Assembly: GCF_026262505.1 (NCBI RefSeq)
Contig: NC_067207.1
Coordinates: forward strand, 22,846,082 to 22,910,081
Origin: Trichomonas vaginalis G3
Lineage: Eukaryota; Parabasalia; Trichomonadida; Trichomonadidae
Direction of reading: 5' to 3'
DNA length: 64,000 nucleotides
Within the stretch, counting starts at the first letter, position 1. Each line of letters begins with the position of its first letter. Below the pieces are notes generated by a model. That model was given only the letters and a program-made list of their open reading frames with translations, was not told where the DNA came from and did not search any database. The translations under genes and the position numbers were made by a program. Below are positions 9,081-17,240 of this stretch, in pieces.

Positions 9081-10406
9081 TTATCTTGCATTAATATCTA
9101 CCTCATTCGAAATAAGTAATTCGGCTATTTCTTTGTTATTAGCTATTGATGCAACACAAAAGACTGACCATCCGTCATTGTCTTTAGAATTAACATCAGC
9201 ATCATGCAAAATAAGGAGTTCGGCTATTTCTTTACTGTTATTTTGTGCAGCTGCATGAAGAACTGACCATCCGTCATTGTCTTTAGAATTAACATCAGCA
9301 TCATGCAAAATAAGGAGTTCGGCTATTTCTTTACTGTTATTTTGTGCAGCTGCATGAAAAACTGACACTCCATCATTATTTTTGGCATTAACATCAGCAC
9401 CATGTGAAATCAAAATTTCTTCAATTTCTATGCAATTAGCCCATGCTGCAAAATGAAGCGCAGTTGCCCCGGATTGAATTTTTGCGTTAATGAAAGCACC
9501 ACATGAAATGAAATATTCACATAGAGAAGGAATGCAAAAGCATACTGAATAAATAAAGAATTTGTTAATGTATTTGGATTGATCTAAATTAACTAAAAAT
9601 TCTTGAAAATTGTGGTATGTGGTACAATTATCTAAATCAATTTCTAACTTGAATTCATTCATTAAGAAGGTGACAAAATCAATGTTATGTGAAATAATTG
9701 CATATTTCATGCATTCTTTATCTGGAATCTTATATTGCAAACATTTATCAATAATGTCTGGATTTCCGCCCAAAAATGAATAATAAAGACATTTTGGTGT
9801 TATCATTGAATTAAATTTTGAAATTAACAACTTAAAACAATTAACAGCTCCATGATAGCAACATAACTCAATCAATGAGTTAGGTGAAGATGGATACAAA
9901 TCACTAACCAACATTTGATTTTCGTCGAAACTATCTGTCTCCGTGAAAATTATGAAAGAAAACTTGTCATCATATATAATAGCTCTGTAAATTGTATTGT
10001 CTTCAAAGAAATTCAATGAATAATCTTTAGTTTTATTTGCTTCAATTCCAGAACTATACCTCGTTGATAATAAAACGCCATTTTCATCTTGTAAACCAGC
10101 CCAAAAAATGTATGGAATGATTTGAATTTCTTTTCTGGTAAAGATTGGATGATATTCTTGATAAATCCTTTTGAAAATTTCCATGTATTGCTTTATGTAC
10201 TTGATATTAAAAGCCATTGCAGTAGAAATTATTGTTAGAATTTGATTTGGAGATGCACGTTTGGTTTCAAACATTAAATTTTTGATATCAAGATAAATTT
10301 TGTTAATTCCTTCTTCACTGAAAGTCTTCAGCTTATACAATGAATCGTATACATAATTAAAGTCTTTGTACAAATCCATCAACTCTTCATAAGATACTTT
10401 CTTCAT
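9081..10406 (-). CDS. Ankyrin-repeat protein with DUF3447-like N-terminus
   Basis: The gene encodes 441 residues. The N-terminal 300 residues are helical and resemble the DUF3447 region common in Trichomonas ankyrin proteins (ELMDLYKDF..VYDSLYKLKTFSEEGI near the start; a C-rich helical block around GGNPDIIDKCLQYKIP). About four 33-residue ankyrin repeats follow from residue 305, with ATALHFAAW, SVFHAAAQNN and AELLI.HDADVNSKDNDG. Two adjacent repeats are almost identical at DNA level with a 99-bp period (for example tgacca at 9165 and 9264), so one repeat was duplicated recently. The protein is probably a cytosolic interaction scaffold with unknown partners. It is the last host gene before the Maverick cluster. 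Confidence 0.85.
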   Translation of the reverse strand: MKKVSYEELMDLYKDFNYVYDSLYKLKTFSEEGINKIYLDIKNLMFETKRASPNQILTIISTAMAFNIKYIKQYMEIFKRIYQEYHPIFTRKEIQIIPYIFWAGLQDENGVLLSTRYSSGIEANKTKDYSLNFFEDNTIYRAIIYDDKFSFIIFTETDSFDENQMLVSDLYPSSPNSLIELCCYHGAVNCFKLLISKFNSMITPKCLYYSFLGGNPDIIDKCLQYKIPDKECMKYAIISHNIDFVTFLMNEFKLEIDLDNCTTYHNFQEFLVNLDQSKYINKFFIYSVCFCIPSLCEYFISCGAFINAKIQSGATALHFAAWANCIEIEEILISHGADVNAKNNDGVSVFHAAAQNNSKEIAELLILHDADVNSKDNDGWSVLHAAAQNNSKEIAELLILHDADVNSKDNDGWSVFCVASIANNKEIAELLISNEVDINAR

Positions 10407-10432
10407 GAAAACGAAAAAAAAAGGTTTTTAAT

Positions 10433-10442
10433 AAAAAGTGAA
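10433..10442 (-). promoter_or_regulatory. Initiator-like element of the ankyrin gene
   Basis: On the minus strand TTCACTTTTT lies about 27 nt before the ATG at 10406. It fits the trichomonad initiator TCA(+1)Y(T/A), which lies close to start codons in that lineage. Confidence 0.5.
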
Positions 10443-10518
10443 TTCTCAGACATACGATTATTTTTGATTCAAATGCTGTTCGGCATTAAAAGCAAAAATA
10501 ATCATATATCTGAGAATT
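10441..10518. repeat. Imperfect inverted repeat, 26-bp arms
   Basis: The arm at 10441-10466 (aattctcagacatacgatta..) is matched by 10493-10518 in reverse complement with two mismatches and a 26-nt loop. It overlaps the ankyrin gene promoter region. Confidence 0.7.
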
Positions 10519-10578
10519 ACACTTTTCCGATATTTTTAGGTCGCTTCGCGCCCCTGACAAAACGTCGGAAAAGTGTAA
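10517..10578. repeat. Perfect 14-bp inverted repeat around a GC-rich loop
   Basis: The word ttacacttttccga at 10517-10530 is matched by tcggaaaagtgtaa at 10565-10578. The loop holds ggtcgcttcgcgcccctgac, itself partly palindromic (cgcttcgcg). It abuts the preceding inverted repeat, making a double cruciform. It could be the remnant of a small transposon. Confidence 0.65.
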
Positions 10579-10668
10579 ATTTCTGAAGTTTACATTGGCT
10601 TGATAAAAAAATGAAAACAATTAAATGGGGATAAAAATATATTCTGTAGTTATATTTCATGTTGCAAT

Positions 10669-10694
10669 AAAAAAAAAAAAAAAAAAAAAAAAAA
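10669..10694. repeat. A-run at the outer edge of Maverick copy 1
   Basis: Twenty-six adenines precede GGTAGTGGGG. A matching T-run (36200-36215) follows the other end, and runs occur at the ends of copies 2 and 3 too, so the homopolymer belongs to the terminal repeat or to a preferred target. Confidence 0.7.
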
Positions 10695-10743
10695 GGTAGT
10701 GGGGCTTCCAGGCACTTCGTGCCCTCTAGCCCCGAAGATGTTT
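10695..10743 (+). repeat. Maverick copy 1 left terminal inverted repeat
   Basis: These 49 bp are identical to the reverse complement of 36151-36199 and end at gaagatgttt, where the two ends diverge. Inside, ggggct..agcccc encloses a second hairpin, ggcac-ttc-gtgcc (10711-10723). Confidence 0.9.
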
Positions 10744-10796
10744 TGTCACTTTTCTGTCACTTTTCAGGGAAAAAACATTTTTATTATATATATAAA

Positions 10797-11615
10797 ATGA
10801 ATTTTACAAAACCACCGTTACCCTTCTTTGGAAATAAGAGTAGATGTAAAGATATTCTATTGAGAGAACTTAAGAAACTACCGAATGGTCTAACATTTGT
10901 AGACTTGTTCGGTGGAAGTTTCTATATATCTCATTTGTGCCATACAATATTTCCTGACTCAAAGATTATATGCAATGACTTCGACAACTATATGAACCGT
11001 CTCAAACATATACCAGACACAAACAAAATATTGAAAGAGTTAAAAGAAAAGATACCTATAGGTAAGATGGAACGTATACCATTAGATAAGAAAAATACTG
11101 TCAGAGAGGTTTTGAAAAAGGCAGAGTATATTGACTGGGATAGTATATCTGCTAGACTATTATATAGTGGTGCTATAAGAGTTCATGACATTGAAACACT
11201 TATGTCAAAAGTTTTATATCTTAACTATACAAATGTTTTCAAAGAGAACATAGAAAAATATATTGAGGGTATAGAGTTTGTGAGATGTCATTGGACAGAG
11301 TTGTATGAAAAATATAAAGACAAGGAAAATGTTTTCTTTATAGTGGACCCGCCGTTCTATAACACATGGGATTTTCAATACCAAGTAGACTGGACTTTGA
11401 GAGACTCTTTAGAAACTTTAGACGTTATACATAACCATCCATGCTTTTACTTTACATCCGATAAAAGTGGTTTGGAAAGTGTCATGAGATGGTTAGAGGA
11501 CATACATGACTATGAGTTTAGATACGATAAGATAGAATATGAGAGAGGTCCTATAAACTGGAGAAAGTGTCATAACAAAGAAATTTTACTAGTAAGTAAA
11601 TGTGGTTTGAAATAG
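10797..11615 (+). CDS. D12-class DNA adenine methyltransferase
   Basis: The gene encodes 272 residues from the ATG at 10797, chosen because the protein family begins with the PFFGNK motif just after it; the frame itself is open 26 codons further upstream, inside the terminal repeat. The motifs are PFFGNKSRCKDIL (AdoMet-binding motif), FVDLFGGSFYISHL and the catalytic VDPPFYNT (DPPY type). Dam-like enzymes transfer a methyl group from AdoMet to adenine N6. It is the outermost gene at this end. It may mark element DNA against host nucleases or alter host chromatin; this is inference. Upstream is TTTTTA 13 nt before the ATG. The gene looks whole in both copies. Confidence 0.85.
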   Translation: MNFTKPPLPFFGNKSRCKDILLRELKKLPNGLTFVDLFGGSFYISHLCHTIFPDSKIICNDFDNYMNRLKHIPDTNKILKELKEKIPIGKMERIPLDKKNTVREVLKKAEYIDWDSISARLLYSGAIRVHDIETLMSKVLYLNYTNVFKENIEKYIEGIEFVRCHWTELYEKYKDKENVFFIVDPPFYNTWDFQYQVDWTLRDSLETLDVIHNHPCFYFTSDKSGLESVMRWLEDIHDYEFRYDKIEYERGPINWRKCHNKEILLVSKCGLK

Positions 11616-11731
11616 GACTACTTGTTTTAGGTTTTTTCCATTGTGTCATTTACTTATTTGACGTGGCAGAAAGATATAGAGAATATGAAGATGAACCAAT
11701 GCCTGCAAATGTTCAGTATATGTACTCGTAA
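11600..11731 (+). CDS. Small single-span membrane protein (43 aa)
   Basis: The ATG at 11600 lies inside the last codons of the methyltransferase gene in another frame, and the reading frame ends at 11731. The predicted protein begins MWFEIGLLVLGFFHCVIYLF, a hydrophobic helix long enough to cross a membrane, followed by an acidic tail (ERYREYEDEPMPA). The same frame is kept in copy 2 (60965-61096). The overlap suggests coupled expression or very tight packing. I do not recognise a family. Small membrane proteins are common in double-jelly-roll viruses. Confidence 0.55.
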   Translation: MWFEIGLLVLGFFHCVIYLFDVAERYREYEDEPMPANVQYMYS

Positions 11732-11754
11732 GAGATATTTTTATCTAATATTAA

Positions 11755-12117
11755 ATGGACGCACAGAACTTAGCGAATGCACAGCAACCTGGACAACCAA
11801 ACCCAGAGAATATTCCAAATGAAGTTAGAATACAAACTGCAATGGCAAACTATGGTCAAGTGCCAACAGATGTACAAATGCAAACTGCCATGTCAAATGA
11901 CGCTGCGTTAGGTTTGCCACCATGGTATGCAAATATGAGATGGAAAGAGTTTTATACAAACCCTGAAGTGGGATATAAACAACTCTATGCAGATGACGCG
12001 AACACAGGAGTTGACCCAGAGTATGTTTTCTACCAGAGGAGAAATAGAATGTATGAGCTCCAGTTAAAGAATGCTATGGAACTCAACAGGAAACGTAAGA
12101 GACTAGGCGGACATTAG
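11755..12117 (+). CDS. Unknown 120-aa Maverick protein
   Basis: This hydrophilic protein has an Asn/Pro/Gln-rich first third containing two similar segments (IQTAMANYGQVP and MQTAMSNDAALG), an aromatic middle (PPWYANMRWKEFYTNPEVGYKQLY) and a basic tail NRKRKRLGGH. The copy 2 protein is identical. TTTTTA lies 11 nt before the ATG, the upstream signature shared with capsid genes, so a virion role is plausible. No family was recognised. Confidence 0.65.
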   Translation: MDAQNLANAQQPGQPNPENIPNEVRIQTAMANYGQVPTDVQMQTAMSNDAALGLPPWYANMRWKEFYTNPEVGYKQLYADDANTGVDPEYVFYQRRNRMYELQLKNAMELNRKRKRLGGH

Positions 12118-12135
12118 ATTTTTACATATAGTAAA

Positions 12136-12378
12136 ATGGGTTTCTTCAGTAAGATAGGAAACTTCTTTCGAAATGTTGGAAGAGGTATATGGAATGGAAT
12201 AAAAACCGTAGGAAGAGGAGTATGGAACGGTGTCAAAAATATTGGTAAAAGGGTAGGTCAGTTCGTTGGTATTATACCTAAAGACCCTGAACCAGAAGAA
12301 CAAGCTCCTGTTATACAACAGCCTGAACCTGCACCACAGTCTAGTTGGCAACCAAATCCAACACCTCAACCGTATTAA
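12136..12378 (+). CDS. Small amphipathic virion-type protein (80 aa)
   Basis: The N-terminal half is a run of Gly-spaced amphipathic segments (MGFFSKIGNFFRNVGRGIWN, then TVGRGVWNGVKNIGKRVG). The C-terminal half is Pro/Gln-rich and acidic. Such glycine-rich amphipathic peptides resemble the membrane-active N-terminus of adenovirus protein VI and similar minor proteins of related viruses; this is resemblance, not proven homology. A second protein of the same style is encoded at 16043. TTTTTA lies 11 nt before the ATG. The gene looks whole in both copies. Confidence 0.6.
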   Translation: MGFFSKIGNFFRNVGRGIWNGIKTVGRGVWNGVKNIGKRVGQFVGIIPKDPEPEEQAPVIQQPEPAPQSSWQPNPTPQPY

Positions 12379-12382
12379 AAAA

Positions 12383-13231
12383 TTATATTTTTACCGTTCG
12401 ATAGTAGTTGTATATGAAACTAAGTTCTAAGTAAAACGCATAGTATAATGGAATTATTCTTTTTCTTCCATCTGTAGTAAACCATACTTGAAAGTCTGAA
12501 ATACTTCCACTCGGCGGTTCATATAACTTTGTAGGTTTTTCGTAAAAGTCATTTGCCAAGCATAAGAAAGAGTTTTGGGCGCCAGAAAATGAAGCATGAA
12601 CAATAATAGCAGCTGGGTCGAAAACATCTTTAAATAAATATGGTTCATCTCTTGCATATCGACTGTAAATATTTGCTAAAGGAAGTTCGACTTTCTGATT
12701 TAACATTCTTTGCAAATAATACCATGACATTGCAGTGAATTCTGTATATATTTGTTCGTCTTTCTTTGGATTGTCTTCGTAGATTTGAAATGACACTTGT
12801 GAATTTTGTTTGTCATATACAATTCTCACATAAAGTGTGCTCTCGGTATTTGCATATTCATCAGCATATTTTGCATAACATGAATTTATTTTATCTTCTA
12901 TATTTTTTAACGCAGTCTGTAGAGAAGATGAAAGGTCAACTTGTATTAGCTCAATTTCTTCCCACATTTTTCGTTTCCCTTCAGATATATAATCTATATG
13001 AAACCTTACAATAAATGGAAAACTTTTATCTTCTACAGACACAAACTTCATTCTACGAAAGCCAATAGCTTTTGTGACGGATGGGTCTCTTAACCATCTT
13101 AATGGGTAGTCAAAACGATAGCCTTCATGCTTTACGGTCTCTGTCTCAAACTTTTGACCGACATTAGTAAAAAGTTCATCTAATGGTTTAGTTGTAGCAA
13201 CTCTTGAATTTTCTTTTTCTATTGAAAGCAT
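12383..13231 (-). CDS. Unknown 282-aa Maverick protein next to the fibre gene
   Basis: This is a mixed alpha/beta protein without signal or membrane segment. Notable segments are YPLRWLRDPSV near residue 42, a helical block LQTALKNIEDKINSCYAKYADEY, and a beta-rich C-terminus ending YLELSFIYNYYRTVKI. It is transcribed divergently from the fibre gene with only 18 bp between the two ATGs (13232-13249). That shared promoter makes a virion role, for instance fibre attachment or penton base, plausible but unproven. Copy 2 encodes an almost identical protein. Confidence 0.65.
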   Translation of the reverse strand: MLSIEKENSRVATTKPLDELFTNVGQKFETETVKHEGYRFDYPLRWLRDPSVTKAIGFRRMKFVSVEDKSFPFIVRFHIDYISEGKRKMWEEIELIQVDLSSSLQTALKNIEDKINSCYAKYADEYANTESTLYVRIVYDKQNSQVSFQIYEDNPKKDEQIYTEFTAMSWYYLQRMLNQKVELPLANIYSRYARDEPYLFKDVFDPAAIIVHASFSGAQNSFLCLANDFYEKPTKLYEPPSGSISDFQVWFTTDGRKRIIPLYYAFYLELSFIYNYYRTVKI

Positions 13232-13249
13232 ATTTTATCTAGAATAAAA
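13232..13249. promoter_or_regulatory. 18-bp bidirectional promoter gap
   Basis: The word attttatctagaataaaa separates two divergent start codons and is a near-palindrome. Both directions show the TTTTA..TAAAA form seen before other virion genes. Confidence 0.5.
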
Positions 13250-15073
13250 ATGTCGAAAGAAACAGCGTCTATGAGAGAAATAAAACACAACCGACAACTC
13301 ATTTTGCAAGCTCTAAATAAGAACACAACAAACTTTTCAAACTATTCTAAGATATCTGAGTCATTGAAAGAAGGAAACTTAAAACTGACATTAAACCCAA
13401 TGACAGATGAGTTTCTATTTCAAGACAATAGGAACCATACTGTTTGTATAAATCCAACAAAAGGAACTTTAAACGAGAAACCTATAGATGAACTTCTTTT
13501 GAAAGCAGATGTTGACAACAAAGCTGACAAAGAGTATGTCATTGAAAAAGTTCAAGAAGAACATGACAGAGCAGATGCAACATATGCAACAAAAGCAGAT
13601 GTTGACAACAAAGCTGACAAAGAGTATGTCATTGAAAAAGTTCAAGAAGAACATGACAGAGCAGATGCAACATATGCAACAAAAGCAGATGTTGACAACA
13701 AAGCTGACAAAACATATGTTGACAATAAAATGTCAAGTGAAGTGACAAGAGCTGAAAACGAATATTCTAAAAAGACTCATACACATACCATTGCAAATAT
13801 TACAAACTTACAAGAAACCTTAAACAGGAAAAGTGACGTTGGACATACACATACCATTGCAAATATTACAAACTTACAAGAAACCTTAAACAGGAAAAGT
13901 GACGTTGGACATACACATACCATTGCAAATATTACAAACTTACAAGAAACCTTAAACAGGAAAAGTGACGTTGGACATACACATACATCTTCTGAAATAA
14001 CAGACTTAAACGTTAGCCTTGAAAATAAAGCAGATAAAACATATGTCAATGAAATATACCAAAGTTTAGTTGGAACAAAAAATATTGAGACTATTGTTGG
14101 TGACCTTTCTGTCAATGAAGAAAATAAATATTTTAGATGGCAGTTGGTACAGTCCTTAGAAAATGGTACACGGTATAAACTCATTCCGAAAAATAACAAT
14201 GAAATGTATGTAAGCTATAAAAAGAACGATGGTACACAAGTTAAAGTTCCATTAGACAACAACTGCTACTTAAACTTCTATGGAGACGAACAAAAGAAAT
14301 ATTTAAGAGTTTATGAAATGGCAGATATGACATTGCCTGACCCAGCTCCAGCACCATATTATTATGACTATGGAGATGACGTTAGAACACCACATGTAGA
14401 TGAACAAAAGCTAACATTATATTTAGATTTTTATAGATATAAAAGATATAATGCAATAGAAAAAACGAGAATAGTATACTATTATGAAGATGACAGAAAT
14501 AAATATTATAGTCAAGACTTTACCTACCCTGAAAACATAAGATTATATTATAAAAAATATTCTGACATGAACCAGAAGAAACCTGAAATAGTTGCACTAT
14601 ATTTTAAGTTCAAAAGAGACAATCCTATAATATCTCATATGTTTGATTTAATGAACCCAGTAGGTTCTATTTACACGTCAATGGAAGCAAGAGGTCCTCA
14701 AGCAATGTTTGGTGTTGGTGCATGGGAACAAATAGTCGACAGGTTTTTGTATTGTGCAAACTCTTCAAAGGAAACAGGTGGAAGTAAAACGATTTCAGGT
14801 GAAAACTTACCTGCACATAGTCACTACATAGATTTAAGTACATCTCAAGCAGGTTGGCATAAGCATAGATATTGGGATTGGTCAGGAATGACAAAAGGTA
14901 AAGGATATGATGTTAAAGACGACGTTAAGTTTGCTATAAATTGTTACTGGGATGACACGCAGGGAGAAGGAAACCATACACATTTCGTTTCAGGATATAC
15001 GCAAACAACGGGACAGAGTAAAGACTACATGCCACCTTACATGACAGTTTACGCATGGTATAGAATTGCTTAG
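13250..15073 (+). CDS. Phage-tail-fibre-like protein (607 aa)
   Basis: The first 85 residues are a conserved base shared with copy 2. Then come coiled-coil repeats KADVDNKADKEYVIEKVQEE, three copies of a 22-residue GHTHTIANITNLQETLNRKS repeat, a 190-residue insert rich in Tyr/Asp, and a C-terminal tip with PVGSIYTSM, FGVGAWEQIVDRFLY, GENLPAHSH and MPPYMTVYAWYR. That tip is the pattern of phage receptor-binding tips and tail-collar domains. It probably forms a trimeric attachment fibre. Copy 2 has the same base and tip but a different shaft. Nucleotide repeats run through the shaft. The end overlaps the convergent integrase gene by 4 bp. The gene looks whole. Confidence 0.8.
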   Translation: MSKETASMREIKHNRQLILQALNKNTTNFSNYSKISESLKEGNLKLTLNPMTDEFLFQDNRNHTVCINPTKGTLNEKPIDELLLKADVDNKADKEYVIEKVQEEHDRADATYATKADVDNKADKEYVIEKVQEEHDRADATYATKADVDNKADKTYVDNKMSSEVTRAENEYSKKTHTHTIANITNLQETLNRKSDVGHTHTIANITNLQETLNRKSDVGHTHTIANITNLQETLNRKSDVGHTHTSSEITDLNVSLENKADKTYVNEIYQSLVGTKNIETIVGDLSVNEENKYFRWQLVQSLENGTRYKLIPKNNNEMYVSYKKNDGTQVKVPLDNNCYLNFYGDEQKKYLRVYEMADMTLPDPAPAPYYYDYGDDVRTPHVDEQKLTLYLDFYRYKRYNAIEKTRIVYYYEDDRNKYYSQDFTYPENIRLYYKKYSDMNQKKPEIVALYFKFKRDNPIISHMFDLMNPVGSIYTSMEARGPQAMFGVGAWEQIVDRFLYCANSSKETGGSKTISGENLPAHSHYIDLSTSQAGWHKHRYWDWSGMTKGKGYDVKDDVKFAINCYWDDTQGEGNHTHFVSGYTQTTGQSKDYMPPYMTVYAWYRIA

Positions 15074-16026
15074 TCGTCATTTTCAACTTCTTTAGCATAT
15101 TCGTCTGGAGTTGTCTTATATTTGTTAGGAACTGTCTTTGAAAGTATACCACCTTGAACCTTAACAAGTTTGAAACGAGGTCTGACAATAGTCGTTTTAT
15201 CTTCTGCTTGCAGTCTGTACATTTTGCCATGTTTGCCTAAAACTTCATAATATTCTCTTGTATACTTTCTTCTATTTTTACGAACACGAACGTGAGTACC
15301 TGTCGAGTTCCCATTGTTGTCATAGTCAATAGTATTTTCATATGGGTCGCGTTTAGGTATTTCTATTTTTACTTTGTCACCTTTCTTAAGTTTGAAGCCT
15401 GGCATTCTTTCTTGTTTGTCTCTTTTGACTAAACTATTAAATATATAGTCTTTCTCTAAGTCAGGGTTGTTTTTCATTTCTTCGGGGGAGTGGTTTCCCA
15501 AACCTTTTTGTTTACGGCTATTGTAAATATTTAAAACTTGTCTCATCTTTGCCATGGAGAAGTGTCTATATTTGTCGTCATATGACATTTCATTTGCTCA
15601 CCACCTTGTGGTTGGTTTAAGTCTCTTAAGATTTTTATACAACTGTCAATGACACCAAGAGCAGAATGGTTTTGGTCGACAATGAAATATTGGTTTACAT
15701 TTTTTGAACGCAGATAGTTTTTAATATCGTCTGATTTGAAAGAACTTTCACAGTCAGATGTCAGTTTTGTTGGATGGTATTTGTCAACGAATATTGTCAA
15801 AGCAGTTTTCACATCTAAAATATTTTTTGGACTGAATGGTATGGCTTCACAGTATCTTGTGTTTTGACCGACAAATATTAGCCAGTATGGTGGTCCATCT
15901 TCTCTATACCTCGGAATGTTTTCCAAGATATCCATAAACCAAGCATTTGTGTTGAACTAAAGATTTTTATCATGAGTGCTTTCTTTGTCGCTTTAGAAAC
16001 ATAGGGGTCCTTGTTTGGATTCGTCA
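15070..16026 (-). pseudogene. Maverick integrase (rve family), fossil, broken
   Basis: A retroviral-type integrase core is recognisable from YWLIFVGQNTRYCEAIPF, LTSDCESSF and NHSALGVIDSCIKILRDLN. The last is close to the HH..LG.IDR...LR signature of Polinton integrases. The C-terminal part is basic (VRVRKNRRKYTREYYEV) with a small beta domain. The enzyme would insert element DNA at staggered cuts, giving 5-6 bp duplications. The start is taken at 16026 because the N-terminal sequence is shared by both copies. The frame is not continuous in either copy. Confidence 0.8.
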
Positions 16027-16042
16027 TTTTTTACCTATAAGA

Positions 16043-16435
16043 AATGGGTTTATTTGGCCATTAGCAGGAGTTGCATCCAGATTTTTGCCGCAGTGGGAAC
16101 ATAGCCAGAGGTGCATTTGGAATTGGAAGGAAGATTTTGAGTACATTAGGTATACTGAAAGAGAAAGCACAGCCTATTATACAAACTGTACAGAAAGGTT
16201 GGGAGGTAGCACGAGATGCAACAAATCTTATTCCAAATCCTGAAACAAGAGGAAAAGTTCAAGGATGGATGGACAATGTAGGAAACAAGCAGGAAACTAC
16301 TATAACAAAGCAAATGACTACTATAACAGGGACACTATATGGACCAAGGTGAAAGATTCTTTAACAGAGGATATAACCATGCACAACAGTGGGTAAACAA
16401 CAACCAACCGCAACACCTCAAACGTGGGAATGTAA
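16043..16435 (+). pseudogene. Second Gly-rich amphipathic virion-type protein, fossil, broken
   Basis: In copy 2 the protein begins MGLFGALAGVASRFLPAVGT and continues with VFGVGRKILSTLGILKEKAQ. It is a glycine-spaced amphipathic helix like that of the 80-aa protein at 12136, followed by a helical and then Tyr/Asn/Gln-rich tail. It is divergent from the integrase with 16 bp between the two starts. A minor capsid or membrane-active role is inferred from composition only. Confidence 0.5.
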
Positions 16436-16454
16436 ATTTTTTTACTGAGATGAA

Positions 16455-16610
16455 ATGAACAATACAGCATTGAGACAAATGGGTTCAAGATGGATTTGTC
16501 GACTTCCAGCAGTTACACAACCACGTGTTTGTCAAGTTCTTCCTATACCTCAGGAAGTTTTAGACCGACTTAAAAAACCTAAACAACCAGTTGAAAACAA
16601 ACCAAACTAA
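16455..16610 (+). CDS. Unknown 51-aa protein
   Basis: This short frame has the upstream motif TTTTTACTGAGATGAA directly before its ATG, shared letter for letter with the next gene. The product has a central VTQPRVCQVLPIPQEVLDRL segment and a basic tail. It is kept intact in copy 2 (56614-56769), which together with the motif supports it as a real gene. No family was recognised. Confidence 0.55.
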   Translation: MNNTALRQMGSRWICRLPAVTQPRVCQVLPIPQEVLDRLKKPKQPVENKPN

Positions 16611-16628
16611 AATTTTTACTGAGATGAA

Positions 16629-17132
16629 ATGACGAAGAAGTTGAAACGGTAGATTTGACACCAAAACAAAAAGTTCAGAACCATTGTCAAAACCTGTCAA
16701 AGAAAAATTACAGATGAAGAGAAAAAAATTCAATAATAGAAAGTGCCAGGTCTGGAAATACAAACCCTAACTACAAAGTCACTTTTCATAGAAATGGAAC
16801 GGCTAGTATCTCAAAAAAGAAACAGACTCTCACAAATAAAATATTGAAGTCTGAAGGAGCTTTCGAGACAACAGATGGAAAAGTTTACTTCACTGACCAA
16901 CAGTTCATTATAGAACATCTCATTGACTTAGAGTCGAAATATTCTAAACTTTACAACAAACACAAAAAGTTGAAAGGAAAACAAAAACAAATGGCATATG
17001 ATATTTATGAAGATGTTGACGACACAACCATACCTGCAAGTGAGTAAAGTCAGAGGAACCGAAAAGTGACGAAAAACCGATAGAAGAAGAAAACCAAAAA
17101 CTGAAGATAAACCAAAACCAAAGTTAGTTTAA
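16629..17132 (+). pseudogene. Unknown coiled-coil Maverick protein of about 165 aa, fossil, broken
   Basis: Recognisable parts are an acidic N-terminus (EEVETVDLTP), a middle KVTFHRNGTASISKKKQTL, a helical segment IIEHLIDLESKYSKLYNKHK and an acidic Lys/Pro-rich tail. TTTTTACTGAGATGAA precedes the ATG. A short conserved stretch after the gene (to about 17209) precedes the polymerase promoter block. No family was recognised. Confidence 0.5.
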
Positions 17133-17209
17133 ACTAAACCAAGTCAACCTTCATTAGCTGGTATGGGTTGGCGTCAAAGACTTATGGCAGCAGGCGGTTA
17201 TGTAAAGTA

Positions 17210-17240
17210 AAGAAAAAAATATTTTTTTATTTTTATAAAA
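17210..17240 (+). promoter_or_regulatory. Replication-class upstream block of the DNA polymerase gene
   Basis: The block aaaaaaatatttttttattt followed by ttataaaa stands directly before the ATG. The same block precedes the helicase, the 72-aa helicase-domain protein and the 304-aa gene. Confidence 0.5.

Noticed and set aside
15070-15588. Chromodomain at the integrase C-terminus
   Set aside because: The basic beta-rich end has no clear aromatic cage pattern, so it was not named as a chromodomain.
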